From assembly GCA_965248605.1 (NCBI GenBank), contig CBDFJV010000007.1, positions 806,001-870,000 of the forward strand: 64,000 nucleotides of DNA. Direction: 5' to 3'. The translations under genes were made by a program, and so were the position numbers. The stretch comes from CAUZJF01 sp965248605 (GTDB lineage: Bacteria; Chloroflexota; Dehalococcoidia; Lucifugimonadales; CAUZJF01). Positions within the stretch are counted from its first letter, which is position 1. Every line of letters starts with the position of its first letter. The notes below the pieces were generated by a model that worked only from the letters and a program-made list of their open reading frames with translations, was not told the origin of the DNA and made no database searches. Positions 10,034-17,993 of this stretch are shown here, one piece after another.

Positions 10034-11407
10034 CTAAGAGCCGGACTCGTAGACCTCGGTGTCCGGGTAGTAGTCCGACCACCCAAACCAGAAGGCAGCG
10101 AAGGCAGGTATCCGGATCAATTGTTGTCCCTCGAACTCACCCCTCACGGCAACCCCGGTGCGCTTGTCCCAGGTGGAGCGTGTTTCGAGGTCATATGCGT
10201 GCAGGTCGTCAAACTCCTTGAAGCTGAGCGTCCTCCCGCCAACCGTGCGGTCGAAGACCTCTACGGAGCCGCCGTTGCCGTCGTAAGAGCCACCGGGGTC
10301 GTTCAACGTTATTCCGCCTTCGGAAGTATTCATGAACAGGACGAGGTCTCGGTCCTGGAACGTATCGTTCAAAGCGCCAACGGAAAGCAAGGCCCCGAAG
10401 GGATAGGCCTTTTGTGCGGTATCGGTAGTAATGCCGACAACGAGGGATTTCTCCACCAAGCGGTCGTCCCGGTTGGACTCGGGTACGACCCCAGTCCGGG
10501 CTTCCAAATAGTAACCTCGGTACGGGTCGATTGCGCCACCCGGAAATCCGCGGTCCAGTACGATCGTCTCGGGGTGTTCACGCGTCCACTCGCCCATAGT
10601 CGTCAGTCGGGAAGGTATTAGTTCGAGCTCTATGCCGTCCAGGGCCCCATCGACCGCTTCCCCGACGAATTGGCTCCACAGCGAGTCGGTCTGGTGGTCG
10701 TACATGACCAGGGCGTTCATGATGAGCCTGCCCGAGACTCCGAATGTGAGCGTCACTCCTTCGATCTGACGGGCATAGACCATGCCCGTAAAGCAGAGCG
10801 GTCACCACGTGACCGCGACGGGCTTGCCCCCCACCACGTCGTTGACGACTTCGTGGTTGCTTAAGAAAGGAACCGAGTATGCACGGTGGTTCCCCTCGAT
10901 GGAGAGACCGATCACCAGCTCGGAGTCGGGGATCTCGACGAATTCCGGTGTCGTGAACTTCGGGTCGAAGATCGCCGGGATACCGTCCCGCGGCACCTGG
11001 TATTGGAGCTCCAGGCAACGTCCTAGCACCTCGATCTCTCTTGCATTCCGGCTGTCGTCACCGCCCAGACAGGGGAGATCGGAGCTGGAGCGTCTGGATT
11101 CGGCAGTTGAGATTAGCTCGTCGACGGTGGAGAAGTCGGGCTCGGGTTCAAATACCGCCGCCGCAGTGGGATTGCCGGCCGAAGTCGTATTGCTCCGCGC
11201 GGCCACCGGCGTTTCGGTCGGACCCGCCGTAGGACTCGGGACCTGTGCGGTAGGCTCCGGTTGTTCGGAGCCTGTGGGCGACTGGGCCGCCGTGGTCTCG
11301 TCGTCGGTTGGCGCTGAGCCATCCGACGCGCCACAGGCCGCCAGGAAGGAAGCTAACAGCACCCCAAAAGCCAAGGCCGCGATCTTCGACAAGGCCGTTC
11401 CCGTCAT
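10034..11407 (-). CDS. DUF3179 family lipoprotein, probable selenoprotein (in-frame TGA = Sec at residue 202)
   Basis: Start is the ATG at 11405-11407 behind a GGGAG site. The product opens with a lipoprotein signal peptide ending LLASFLAAC, a low-complexity Ser/Thr/Pro/Glu linker, then a DUF3179 domain (HRAYSVPFLSNHEVVNDVVG, then GKPVAVTW). The reading frame meets TGA at 10802-10804 and continues in the same frame as PLCFTGMVYARQIEGVTLTFGVSG to the real stop at 10034. DUF3179 proteins normally read VT(Y/W)CPLC here, so TGA replaces the first Cys and gives U202-P-L-C205, a U-x-x-C redox motif. A perfect stem-loop with loop GGUCU begins 12 nt after the TGA. Total 457 residues including Sec. 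Role unknown; an envelope thiol or metal chemistry is an inference. A plain nonsense mutation is the alternative, but the downstream 255 codons look fully conserved. Confidence 0.82.
10769..10789 (-). promoter_or_regulatory. Bacterial SECIS-like hairpin for UGA recoding
   Basis: In the mRNA of the DUF3179 gene, ACGGGCAU and AUGCCCGU pair perfectly (8 bp) around the loop GGUCU. The stem starts 12 nt and the loop 20 nt after the UGA. Bacterial SECIS elements sit immediately downstream of the UGA inside the coding region and carry a G-U containing apical loop; the E. coli fdhF element, as I recall it, also shows GGUCU about 18 nt after its UGA. The bulged U of the E. coli stem is absent here, so recognition by this organism's SelB would differ in detail. 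Confidence 0.75.
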
Positions 11408-11477
11408 ATGCTCTCCCGCACGGCTGGACCGACTCCTACTAATCCCTAATCCACCGAAGGACGTCCTTGGGGACAGC

Positions 11478-13009
11478 CCTTGAAGAAGCCAGCGGGTGCT
11501 CCTCTGAATCTGGGATAATGGTTTTGGAACAGAAACCCGCCCGGAAACAAGGAGCACCCAATAGATGCTGCCACAGAACAAACCCGACCGTATCCGCATC
11601 GTCTTTGACGACCATCGCCTGGTGGCCAATGCCGGCCTGCTCCTGCCGGCCACCCTAGCCCGGCACCTGGGCCTGCGGGAACTCGTCGACCATCACCTTG
11701 ACCTCGGCGGAGCGCCGGGACGGGCGAACACTGGGGACAAGATGCTGACGCTGGTCGCTTCCGCGCTGGCAGGCGGCGACTGCATCGACGACGCCGATGC
11801 GCTGCGCGCTGGTGGGACGGTCGGTGTTCTAGGCTGCGTGGTCAAGGCGCCATCCACCCTGGGGACCTTCCTGCGCAGCTTCCGGTGGGGGCATGTCCGT
11901 CAACTCGACCGCGTGAGCCGCCAGTTGTTGGCCCGGGCCTGGGCCGCTGGGGCCGGACCCGGCGACTCGCCCCTGACCATCGACCTGGACTCGACCATCT
12001 GCGAGACCTATGGACTGGCCAAGGAGGGAGCGCGCCACCACGGCTATACCGGCGCCCGCGGCTATCACCCGCTGCTGGCCATTGCCGCCGGCACCGGCGA
12101 GGTGCTGATGTCCCGGCTGCGCGAGGGCCGGGCCAACACCGCCCGTGGCGCCGCCCACTTCCTGCGTGAGACGGTGGGGCGGGTGCGCTACGGCGGGGCC
12201 AGGGGACAACTCACGGTGCGGGCCGACAGCGGCTTCTACGCCCACACTGTCGTTGCCGCCTGCCGGGAAATGGATGTCCGCTTCTCTATCACCATCCGCC
12301 AGCGCGCCAGCCTGCGGGACCTGATCGAGGCGATACCAGAGGAGGACTGGACTCCCATTCCCTACTGGACGGACGGCGCCGCCGATGTCGCCGAGACGAC
12401 TTACACCCCGTTCCAGACCAAGCCGGACGCCGCGCCGGTGCGGCTCATTGTCCGGCGGGTGAAGCCGACGCCCGGTTCCCAGCTCGCCCTCTTCGCCAGA
12501 TACAGCTATCACGCCTTCATCACCGACCGCGATGGGGAGACGCTGGAACTGGAGGCCGATCATCGCCGCCACGCCGAGGTCGAGAACGCCATACGCGACC
12601 TCAAGTACGGCGTCGGGCTGAACCACATGCCGTCGGCGCGCTTCGCCGCCAACGGCGCCTGGCTGGCGGTCCAGGTGATGGCGCATAACCTGGCCCGCTG
12701 GACGGCGCGGATTGGTCTGGGCGAGCGGACCGTGATCACCAAGACCCTCAGGCGGCGGGTCTTCGCTCTGGTGGGACGGATCACCCGCTCGGCGCGCCGC
12801 CTCACTTTGCATCTCCCCCGGCGCTGGCCTTGGGAAACCCAGTTCAGTCGCGCCTTGGCCCGGCTGCAAGCCATTCCGTTCCCGGCCTGACAGCCAGCCT
12901 GCAACTGACCCAACGTCCCCGCAATCTCGCGCCACCCCGGTCGCGAGAGTCCCCTGCTGCGTATCCTCTCGCCTTCCCGCGCATCGCAACTCCCGCATAG
13001 GGCCTTAGG
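11478..13009. mobile_element. IS1380-family insertion sequence (ends approximate)
   Basis: One transposase gene fills most of this 1.5-kb segment. The ends are placed by a weak imperfect inverted repeat beginning CCTTGAAGAAGCC on the left (11478) and, read from the other strand, CCTAAGGCCCTATGC on the right (13009); both start CCT as is usual for IS1380. No clear target duplication was found, so the ends may be off by some tens of bases. A second inverted pair, GGGTGCTCCT and AGGAGCACCC (about 11495-11560), lies just before the transposase start and may be a promoter operator. The element sits about 70 nt upstream of the DUF3179 lipoprotein start and may affect its promoter. Confidence 0.7.
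11565..12890 (+). CDS. IS1380 family transposase (DDE)
   Basis: A full-length 441-residue transposase of the IS1380 group. The catalytic core is visible: the first acidic residue in LTIDLDSTICETYG (about residue 140), the second in LTVRADSGFYAH (about 220), and the glutamate in RRHAEVENAIRDLKYG (about 340), with the typical GYHPLLAI segment after the first motif. AGGAG lies about 13 nt before the ATG, a rather long spacing. No frameshift or internal stop is present, so the enzyme may be active. Its higher GC and gene-free flanks set it apart from the neighbouring genes. Confidence 0.93.
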   Translation: MLPQNKPDRIRIVFDDHRLVANAGLLLPATLARHLGLRELVDHHLDLGGAPGRANTGDKMLTLVASALAGGDCIDDADALRAGGTVGVLGCVVKAPSTLGTFLRSFRWGHVRQLDRVSRQLLARAWAAGAGPGDSPLTIDLDSTICETYGLAKEGARHHGYTGARGYHPLLAIAAGTGEVLMSRLREGRANTARGAAHFLRETVGRVRYGGARGQLTVRADSGFYAHTVVAACREMDVRFSITIRQRASLRDLIEAIPEEDWTPIPYWTDGAADVAETTYTPFQTKPDAAPVRLIVRRVKPTPGSQLALFARYSYHAFITDRDGETLELEADHRRHAEVENAIRDLKYGVGLNHMPSARFAANGAWLAVQVMAHNLARWTARIGLGERTVITKTLRRRVFALVGRITRSARRLTLHLPRRWPWETQFSRALARLQAIPFPA

Positions 13010-13193
13010 GGCCCTGTGCGGCGACTGAAGACCGGCCGCCGGCCTCCCATCTACCCCAAGACCCCAGGCCATCCCCCCTGTAGCTCCCTCACCCACCCCC
13101 TTCCGCTGCCCTCACGCCGTCCATCGGTGTCCTTCGGTGGATTCGGGCTAATATATACGTCTTTCGCTTGGCCTGGTGAGGTCGCCGGCCCGA

Positions 13194-13290
13194 GGTGTCA
13201 CCGGCAAGGTCTCGTCTCGCCGTCTGTAGGATGCATGCCGCTTCGCTTTCGATGCAACCTTTCAGACGGCGTCCGCTGACAGGTGACACC
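13194..13290. repeat. Nested long palindrome upstream of the DUF971 gene
   Basis: The 440 nt between the IS1380 transposase and the DUF971 gene hold no convincing gene but do hold a symmetric structure. GGTGTCACC (13194-13202) pairs with GGTGACACC (13282-13290), and inside these CGCCGTCTG (13218-13226) plus AGG and TGCAT pair with ATGCA, CCT and CAGACGGCG (to 13271), leaving a loop of about 15 nt. It could be a structured 5' leader of the DUF971 mRNA, which starts 40 nt later, or a small inverted-repeat element left beside the insertion sequence. No known riboswitch motif was recognised. Confidence 0.55.
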
Positions 13291-13329
13291 GGGTGACATA
13301 TACTCTCAACTGGACCGGGAGCATATTGA

Positions 13330-13662
13330 ATGAGCGAACGCACCAACATCGAACGACTGGAGCTGGCCGACGGTGACATCAAGGTCACCTGGCAAGATGG
13401 CCACGCCAGCGACTATGACGCGAAGTACCTTAGGATCAACTGCGGCTGCGCCGAGTGCGTCGAGGAGTGGAGCCAGCGCCAACTCCTCAATCCGGCCTCG
13501 GTCCCGACCGACCTGCGGGCCGAGGATCACCTCATGGTGGGGCGGTACGCGGTCCAGTTCCTCTGGAGTGACGCTCACTTCACAGGGATCTACCCCTTCG
13601 ATCTGCTGCGTCGCCTATGCCCTTGCGAGGAATGCAAGGCGACCAACAAAAAGGACTCATAA
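13330..13662 (+). CDS. DUF971 (gamma-butyrobetaine hydroxylase-like N-terminal) domain protein
   Basis: A 110-residue stand-alone DUF971 protein. The family's zinc-ligand pattern is visible as INCGCAECVEEWS (about residues 37-49), with a later CPCEEC near the C terminus, and the typical GRYAVQFLWSDAHFTGIYPFDLLR segment in two parts around residues 77-98. Stand-alone DUF971 proteins often accompany iron-sulfur or Mrp/ApbC genes, but none lies here. A GGGAG element precedes the ATG. The next gene follows after about 40 nt on the same strand and may be cotranscribed. Biochemical function of the single-domain form is unknown. Confidence 0.85.
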   Translation: MSERTNIERLELADGDIKVTWQDGHASDYDAKYLRINCGCAECVEEWSQRQLLNPASVPTDLRAEDHLMVGRYAVQFLWSDAHFTGIYPFDLLRRLCPCEECKATNKKDS

Positions 13663-13699
13663 GCCGCCTGAGATCTGATCCCCACGAGGAGCGAACGTG

Positions 13700-14074
13700 A
13701 TGGCGACCAAGAAGAAGAAGACGAGCGTCCCTCCGGACAAGATGGCGCTGTATGAGAAGCTAATAGACGCCGTAGAAGGCATAGAATCGAAGTCGAACTT
13801 CGGGGCCGGCTATACGGCCGTTAACGGGAACATGTACTCGATGATCTCGAAGTACGGCGTCGTTGGAATCAGACTGCCGGAAGACGAGCGGACTGCCTTC
13901 CTAGAGAAGTACGACACGGACGTCTTCAGGGCCGACCCGGCATGGCCTCCGTCGAAGGAGTACGCCGCGGTCCCAGACGAACTGCTCGAAGACACCGAGG
14001 CGCTGAAGCCATACCTGGAGCTCAGCTACAAATACGCATTGACATTGAAGCCCAAACCGACGAAGAAAAAATAG
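13700..14074 (+). CDS. TfoX N-terminal-like small protein
   Basis: A 124-residue soluble protein with Lys-rich ends (MATKKKKTS at the start, KPKPTKKK at the end). The middle, FGAGYTAVNGNMYSMISKYG followed by VGIRLPEDERTAF, matches the strand pattern of TfoX_N/YjbR-type domains, which occur alone in many bacteria with no clear role. The ATG at 13700 is preferred to the adjacent GTG at 13697 because GAGGAG sits at the right distance. The Lys-rich tails suggest contact with nucleic acid, which is an inference. It converges with the NIPSNAP gene, only 2 nt apart. Confidence 0.72.
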   Translation: MATKKKKTSVPPDKMALYEKLIDAVEGIESKSNFGAGYTAVNGNMYSMISKYGVVGIRLPEDERTAFLEKYDTDVFRADPAWPPSKEYAAVPDELLEDTEALKPYLELSYKYALTLKPKPTKKK

Positions 14075-14076
14075 CG

Positions 14077-14403
14077 CTACTGAAGCGCGGAGAAGTCCGT
14101 CGGCTTCATCACCAGGTTGTGTATTCTTTTGACGAGCGGCCCGTCGGACTCCGACTCGGCGATCACTCGCTGGAACTCGGGGTCTGCTTCGACGGCAGCG
14201 CGGGCCCTGTCCCGGTCGGTGAGATCTTCGTAGGCGACCAGGTAGTAGAGGCGGTCGTTGAAGTCGCCGATAGTCGGTGTCCAGAATCCCAGTAGCTTAT
14301 ACCCGTGGCGCGCGAAGATCCTGGTCGTATGCTCGCGGAACCTAGCTTGCAGGTCTGCCATCCGGCCGGGCATAGCTTCGTAGACGCGCCACTCGTAGAT
14401 CAT
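14077..14403 (-). CDS. NIPSNAP family protein
   Basis: A 108-residue ferredoxin-like alpha/beta-barrel (dimeric alpha-beta barrel) protein. The opening IYEWRVYEAMPGRMADLQARF and the segment LLGFWTPTIGDFNDRLYYLVAY, each read in short pieces, are typical of the NIPSNAP family: a substrate-facing Tyr/Arg near the start and a Trp in the second strand. Family members occur beside many catabolic genes and their reaction is usually unknown. It precedes no other gene closely: surE ends 28 nt upstream on the same strand, so it may be the last gene of that transcript. Confidence 0.85.
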   Translation of the reverse strand: MIYEWRVYEAMPGRMADLQARFREHTTRIFARHGYKLLGFWTPTIGDFNDRLYYLVAYEDLTDRDRARAAVEADPEFQRVIAESESDGPLVKRIHNLVMKPTDFSALQ

Positions 14404-14430
14404 TCCGCTTCTCTCACGCTCCGAGGAACG

Positions 14431-15225
14431 TTACTCCCCAGGCTCAGGCAGTCCAAGAGCCGCTGACACGGCGCGGGCGAGTCCGGCTAGGCCGTCTGGC
14501 GAAGCGCCATTGGCGGCGATGGGGTCGACGGGCGTAATCGACACGCGATCGTTCAGGATGGACCAGACGTCCGTTCCCTCGGGAGGAACCTCCGGCGGCG
14601 GCTTGTTGTGTTTGATCCAGTAGTGGGTCCGGCGGCCATCGTGGCCCTTCTCAACACCTTGGCTCCACGATTCAGGAGCAAGACCCGTTACGTCGACCCC
14701 TTTGATCGAGGCGGCTTCCAGGTTCGGTAGATTGACGTTGAGAGCGAAGAGGCCAGAGAGCGGTTGATCGAGGAGCCGGCGGGCAAGCACCTGCGCCACC
14801 TGAGCAGCGACGTCGTACTTGACTTCCGTTAGCGACGAAACCGACACAGCTATTGATGGGATACCGCGAGTCCTTCCGTGTAGGGCGGCGGCAAACGTCC
14901 CGGAGCTGAACAGGTCGATTCCCATGTTCGCCCCCGGATTTATTCCAGATACCAGCAGGTCGAACGGCTCGCTAAACAGCGACTCAGTGGCGAGGATCAC
15001 GCTATCTGTAGGCGTCCCTTGGACAGCGAACGTAGGGATGCCGTCGACGGGTGAATGCACTTCGTGGGCGCGAATAACGGTCAGCAGCGTTTTGGCAGTG
15101 CCGATGCCGCTCTGGTCCCTATCGGGGGCGACAACATGCACATCCCCGACGTCCCTGAGAGAACGCACGAGGGCCCAGAGGCCCTCCGCAAAAACACCGT
15201 CGTCGTTGGTTACGAGGATTCTCAC
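14431..15225 (-). CDS. surE: 5'/3'-nucleotidase SurE
   Basis: SurE removes phosphate from nucleoside monophosphates and acts in stationary-phase survival. The 264-residue product starts MRILVTNDDG, with the metal-binding Asp8 and Asp9, continues with APDRDQSGIG and has the second metal-site segment SGINPGANMG (about residues 92-101), all in the usual places and at the usual length. It follows panC on the same strand after a 95-nt gap, so it may share the pantothenate transcript. No irregularity is seen. Confidence 0.95.
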   Translation of the reverse strand: MRILVTNDDGVFAEGLWALVRSLRDVGDVHVVAPDRDQSGIGTAKTLLTVIRAHEVHSPVDGIPTFAVQGTPTDSVILATESLFSEPFDLLVSGINPGANMGIDLFSSGTFAAALHGRTRGIPSIAVSVSSLTEVKYDVAAQVAQVLARRLLDQPLSGLFALNVNLPNLEAASIKGVDVTGLAPESWSQGVEKGHDGRRTHYWIKHNKPPPEVPPEGTDVWSILNDRVSITPVDPIAANGASPDGLAGLARAVSAALGLPEPGE

Positions 15226-15319
15226 AAGAGTATGGACTCGGAAGAGTAGGGAGGCCGGGCGGCCGAGTTGCTAGGAACGCGGCAAGTATAGCACGCAGCG
15301 AACTGCGCTTAGTGACCCC

Positions 15320-16150
15320 TTACGCAGGGTCCAGCGTCACGTTGTCGATGAGCCGGGTGTCGCCGATTCGCACGGCCAGCGAGACGAGAGCCGGGCCGGC
15401 GACTGCGTCGATCTCTTCGAGGGTTTCGGCGTGGGCCACGCTGACGTAGTCGATCTCGGCCAGCGGCTCAGACTCGATGATCTCGCGCATTCGGCTCCTG
15501 ATCTCCTCGGCGTCCGAGGTCGCAAGATCCTCGGCCAGCGAAAGAGCACGATGTAGCACAGTCGCGGCCTCGCGCTCTTCCGTTCCGAGGTACGAGTTCC
15601 GGCTGCTCAGCGCAAGCCCGTCGGCCTCGCGGACCGTTGGCACGACCACGATCTCCGCCCCGAGGTTGAGGTCCGCGTTGAGCTTTTTGACCACCAGATA
15701 CTGCTGCGCGTCCTTCTGGCCGAAGTAGGCGCGGTCAGGTCGCGTGATTGTCAGCAGCTTGCACACCACCGTCGCCACGCCTTTGAAGTGGCCCGGACGC
15801 GCCTTTCCTTCGAGCCGTTGAGTGAGCCGACCGACCTTTACGTAAGTGTCGAACTCGTCGGGGTACATCTCCTCCAGCGAAGGCGTGAACACGAGATCGA
15901 CGCCCGCGTCCTTCAGCTTCGCTAGGTCAGACTTCATGTCCCAAGGGTAGGTCGCGAAGTCCTCGGCAGGCCCGAACTGGGCCGGGTTGACGAAGATAGT
16001 CGCCGCCAGAGTCGTGTTCTCGGTGCGGGCCCGCTCTACGAGAGCCATGTGGCCCGCGTGCAAGAATCCCATGGTCGGGACCAGGCCAAGCGGCCTAGCG
16101 GCCGTCTGGACCGCCTCGGAAAACTCTGAGATAGTAGGGAGGACCTTCAT
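15320..16150 (-). CDS. panC: Pantothenate synthetase
   Basis: PanC joins pantoate and beta-alanine using ATP, the last step of vitamin B5 synthesis. The 276-residue sequence shows PTMGFLHAGHMALVERA with the HAGH nucleotide-binding signature (about residues 31-34), NPAQFGP, the KxxG-like YFGQKDAQQ segment, and the KMSKS-like LALSSRNSYL. Length is normal. It lies downstream of panB on the same strand, separated by about 70 nt that hold a short palindrome. Confidence 0.96.
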   Translation of the reverse strand: MKVLPTISEFSEAVQTAARPLGLVPTMGFLHAGHMALVERARTENTTLAATIFVNPAQFGPAEDFATYPWDMKSDLAKLKDAGVDLVFTPSLEEMYPDEFDTYVKVGRLTQRLEGKARPGHFKGVATVVCKLLTITRPDRAYFGQKDAQQYLVVKKLNADLNLGAEIVVVPTVREADGLALSSRNSYLGTEEREAATVLHRALSLAEDLATSDAEEIRSRMREIIESEPLAEIDYVSVAHAETLEEIDAVAGPALVSLAVRIGDTRLIDNVTLDPA

Positions 16151-16202
16151 AGTGGTTCGTGACGCACGCTGCCCGTAGGATCGGGCCTGGGAATGTTGGC
16201 GA

Positions 16203-16219
16203 GCGGGTCTCAGACCCGC
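16203..16219. repeat. REP-like palindrome between panC and panB
   Basis: GCGGGTCT-C-AGACCCGC is a perfect 8-bp inverted repeat, flanked on the panB side by GCCCCTACGC. Read on the minus strand, the flank supplies the TAG stop of panB (16222-16224), so the palindrome directly abuts the coding end. The sequence has the look of short dispersed palindromes found many times in Chloroflexota genomes; it may act as an mRNA stabiliser or terminator between panB and panC. Confidence 0.5.
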
Positions 16220-16221
16220 CC

Positions 16222-17058
16222 CTACGCGGGTAGCGAAGCCTCCAACTGCTCGACGGTCTCGGGGTCCATTGTGTGGCTTTCTTCGTCGGTAGGGAAAACG
16301 CCCGATTGGACGTCCGCGACGAACTCGGTTACGGCGCCGTGGATCGCGTCCCCTAGCTCAGCATACCGCCGGGCATGCCTGAGCGGCGGCGTCAAGCCGA
16401 GCATGTCGTGGATCACCTGGACCTGGCCGTCGCAATGGACACCGGCGCCGATTCCGATTGTGGGCACCTTGGTGCGATCGGTGATCAGCTTCGCCAGCGG
16501 CGCGGGGACCATCTCAAGTACGATCGAGTAGACGCCTGCGTCCTGCAAGGCCAGAGCATCTTCTACCAATCGTGATGCTGCTTTGGAGGTCTTGCCTTGC
16601 ACGCGATATCCGCCAAGTTGGTTGACCGACTGGGGTGTCAGGCCGATGTGTCCCATGACCGGGATCCCTGCCTGGACGAGGCGATCGACTGTTTCGGCGA
16701 CCTGCCGGCCACCCTCCAGTTTCACCGACTGAGCGCCGCCTTCCTTCATCAGTCTACCGGCGTTTCGAAGGGCGTCTGCCGGGTCGACCTGGTAGCTCAT
16801 GAAGGGCATGTCGGCGACGATGTGGACTTTCTGCGTGCCGCGTGCGACGGCTTTGAGATGGTGCAGCATGTCCTCCATCGTGACGGGCACGGTGGTGTCG
16901 TACCCCAGGACCACGTTGCCCAAGCTGTCGCCGACCAGGACAATCGGCACACCGGCCGCTTCGACGATCCTAGCAATGGTGTAGTCGTATGCCGTCAACA
17001 TGGCGATCTTCTCGCCCCGACGGTACAGGTCCTTGACTTCCCGAATCGTAACTCTCAC
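16222..17058 (-). CDS. panB: 3-methyl-2-oxobutanoate hydroxymethyltransferase
   Basis: PanB transfers a hydroxymethyl group from methylenetetrahydrofolate to alpha-ketoisovalerate, giving ketopantoate. Recognisable parts are the metal-site strand VLVGDSLGNVVLGYDTT (about residues 40-56), ADMPFMSY, VKLEGG, MGHIGLTPQSVN and GIGAGVHCDGQVQVIHDMLGL split over residues 200-225. Length of 278 is typical. Its C terminus SLPA ends in a stop codon contributed by the neighbouring palindrome. It lies 26 nt from the DUF2520 gene upstream and precedes panC, forming a pantothenate operon. Confidence 0.96.
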   Translation of the reverse strand: MRVTIREVKDLYRRGEKIAMLTAYDYTIARIVEAAGVPIVLVGDSLGNVVLGYDTTVPVTMEDMLHHLKAVARGTQKVHIVADMPFMSYQVDPADALRNAGRLMKEGGAQSVKLEGGRQVAETVDRLVQAGIPVMGHIGLTPQSVNQLGGYRVQGKTSKAASRLVEDALALQDAGVYSIVLEMVPAPLAKLITDRTKVPTIGIGAGVHCDGQVQVIHDMLGLTPPLRHARRYAELGDAIHGAVTEFVADVQSGVFPTDEESHTMDPETVEQLEASLPA

Positions 17059-17084
17059 GTGTCACCTCCTCAGTGGTAGGCGCA

Positions 17085-17972
17085 TCAAGTCGATTGTGTC
17101 GCTGACGTCAATATCTCACGTATCTTCTCGGCCCGGTCCTGCGGTACTTCTCCTTTCTCGAAAGCGAGGTCCAGGCCGGATAGGGCCATGTGGCAGTAGG
17201 ATGGAAGCATGTGTGGAGCGAAAGTCCCGATAGCATCGACGTGTTTTTGAATGGTGCCGACATCGCCTCGTACGTAAGGCCCGGCCAGGCCGTCCGGCAC
17301 CCCATCTGATTCCAAGGTGAGGCATACACCTTGGGCAATCGGCACGAGGGACTTGAGGGCCTGGTTCGGCTCCATCCCGAACTGTTTCCAGATGCCCGCA
17401 ACGGCACCGGCGTACTGCATGAATACTCCACCCAACATAACCACCGACGCGTGGTACAGGGGTTTGTCCTCCGATCGCAGGTAGATTGGGTTGCCGCCGA
17501 GGGCCCGCGCCATTTCGGTCAGGAAAGTCCGCATCTCGCCTTCGCCTTCAATGGCGAACGTGGAGCCTGGTAGGCTGGCCACCGAATTCTCCAGAGTCGT
17601 GAATGCCTGCAACGGGTGGAAGGCACCGATCATGGCGCCCTGTCGGACGGCCCCCTCCAGCACATCTAGCGAGGCCGATCCGGAGCAGTGGACCACGCCC
17701 TGGCCGGGCTTCCACGAAGTCGTCGTCGCCACTGGGCCAATAGCGTCATCCGTGCTGGTTATGAGCATGAAGTCCGCGGCAGAGGCCGCCTCGTCGAACG
17801 TAGTATAGGCCGTGCAATCTGGTACAAGCTCGGCCAATGCCTCGGCAGACGCGAGCGTGCGGCTGGCCGTGGAGACGACCGCGTAGCCTTGCCGGTGCAG
17901 CGATACCGCCAGCGCTTTGCCCACGCGACCGGCGCCGATGAAGCCGAGCCTCGAGTCTTTGGTGAACGGCAT
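17085..17972 (-). CDS. Rossmann-fold DUF2520 protein, possible ketopantoate reductase-like enzyme
   Basis: The 295-residue protein opens with a NAD(P)-binding motif, LGFIGAGRVGKALAVSL (about residues 9-25), followed by a Rossmann half and, from about residue 130, a helical DUF2520 half beginning GAFHPLQAF. DUF2520 proteins resemble F420/NADP oxidoreductases and 6-phosphogluconate dehydrogenases in fold. Because panB and panC lie next to it and no panE or ilvC-type ketopantoate reductase is visible, a role as the missing ketopantoate reductase is plausible but inferred from position only. Spacing to panB is 26 nt and to the upstream peptidase gene 21 nt, consistent with one operon. Confidence 0.85.
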   Translation of the reverse strand: MPFTKDSRLGFIGAGRVGKALAVSLHRQGYAVVSTASRTLASAEALAELVPDCTAYTTFDEAASAADFMLITSTDDAIGPVATTTSWKPGQGVVHCSGSASLDVLEGAVRQGAMIGAFHPLQAFTTLENSVASLPGSTFAIEGEGEMRTFLTEMARALGGNPIYLRSEDKPLYHASVVMLGGVFMQYAGAVAGIWKQFGMEPNQALKSLVPIAQGVCLTLESDGVPDGLAGPYVRGDVGTIQKHVDAIGTFAPHMLPSYCHMALSGLDLAFEKGEVPQDRAEKIREILTSATQST

Positions 17973-17993
17973 GTTGTGTCCTTCCTCTGCGCT

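Noticed and set aside
10781..11653. Two separate hypothetical genes, or a frameshift, at the DUF3179 locus
   Set aside because: Both halves are in one frame with only the TGA between them, the join restores the family motif, and an ATG-initiated second half would begin inside the conserved domain.
11408..11653. N-terminal extension of the DUF3179 protein to 11653
   Set aside because: It would run through the IS1380 end and its transposase start, while ATG 11407 has a ribosome site and begins a proper lipoprotein signal.
11829..12998. Long open frame antisense to the IS1380 transposase
   Set aside because: It is the high-GC complementary shadow of a full-length known transposase, with no family resemblance of its own.
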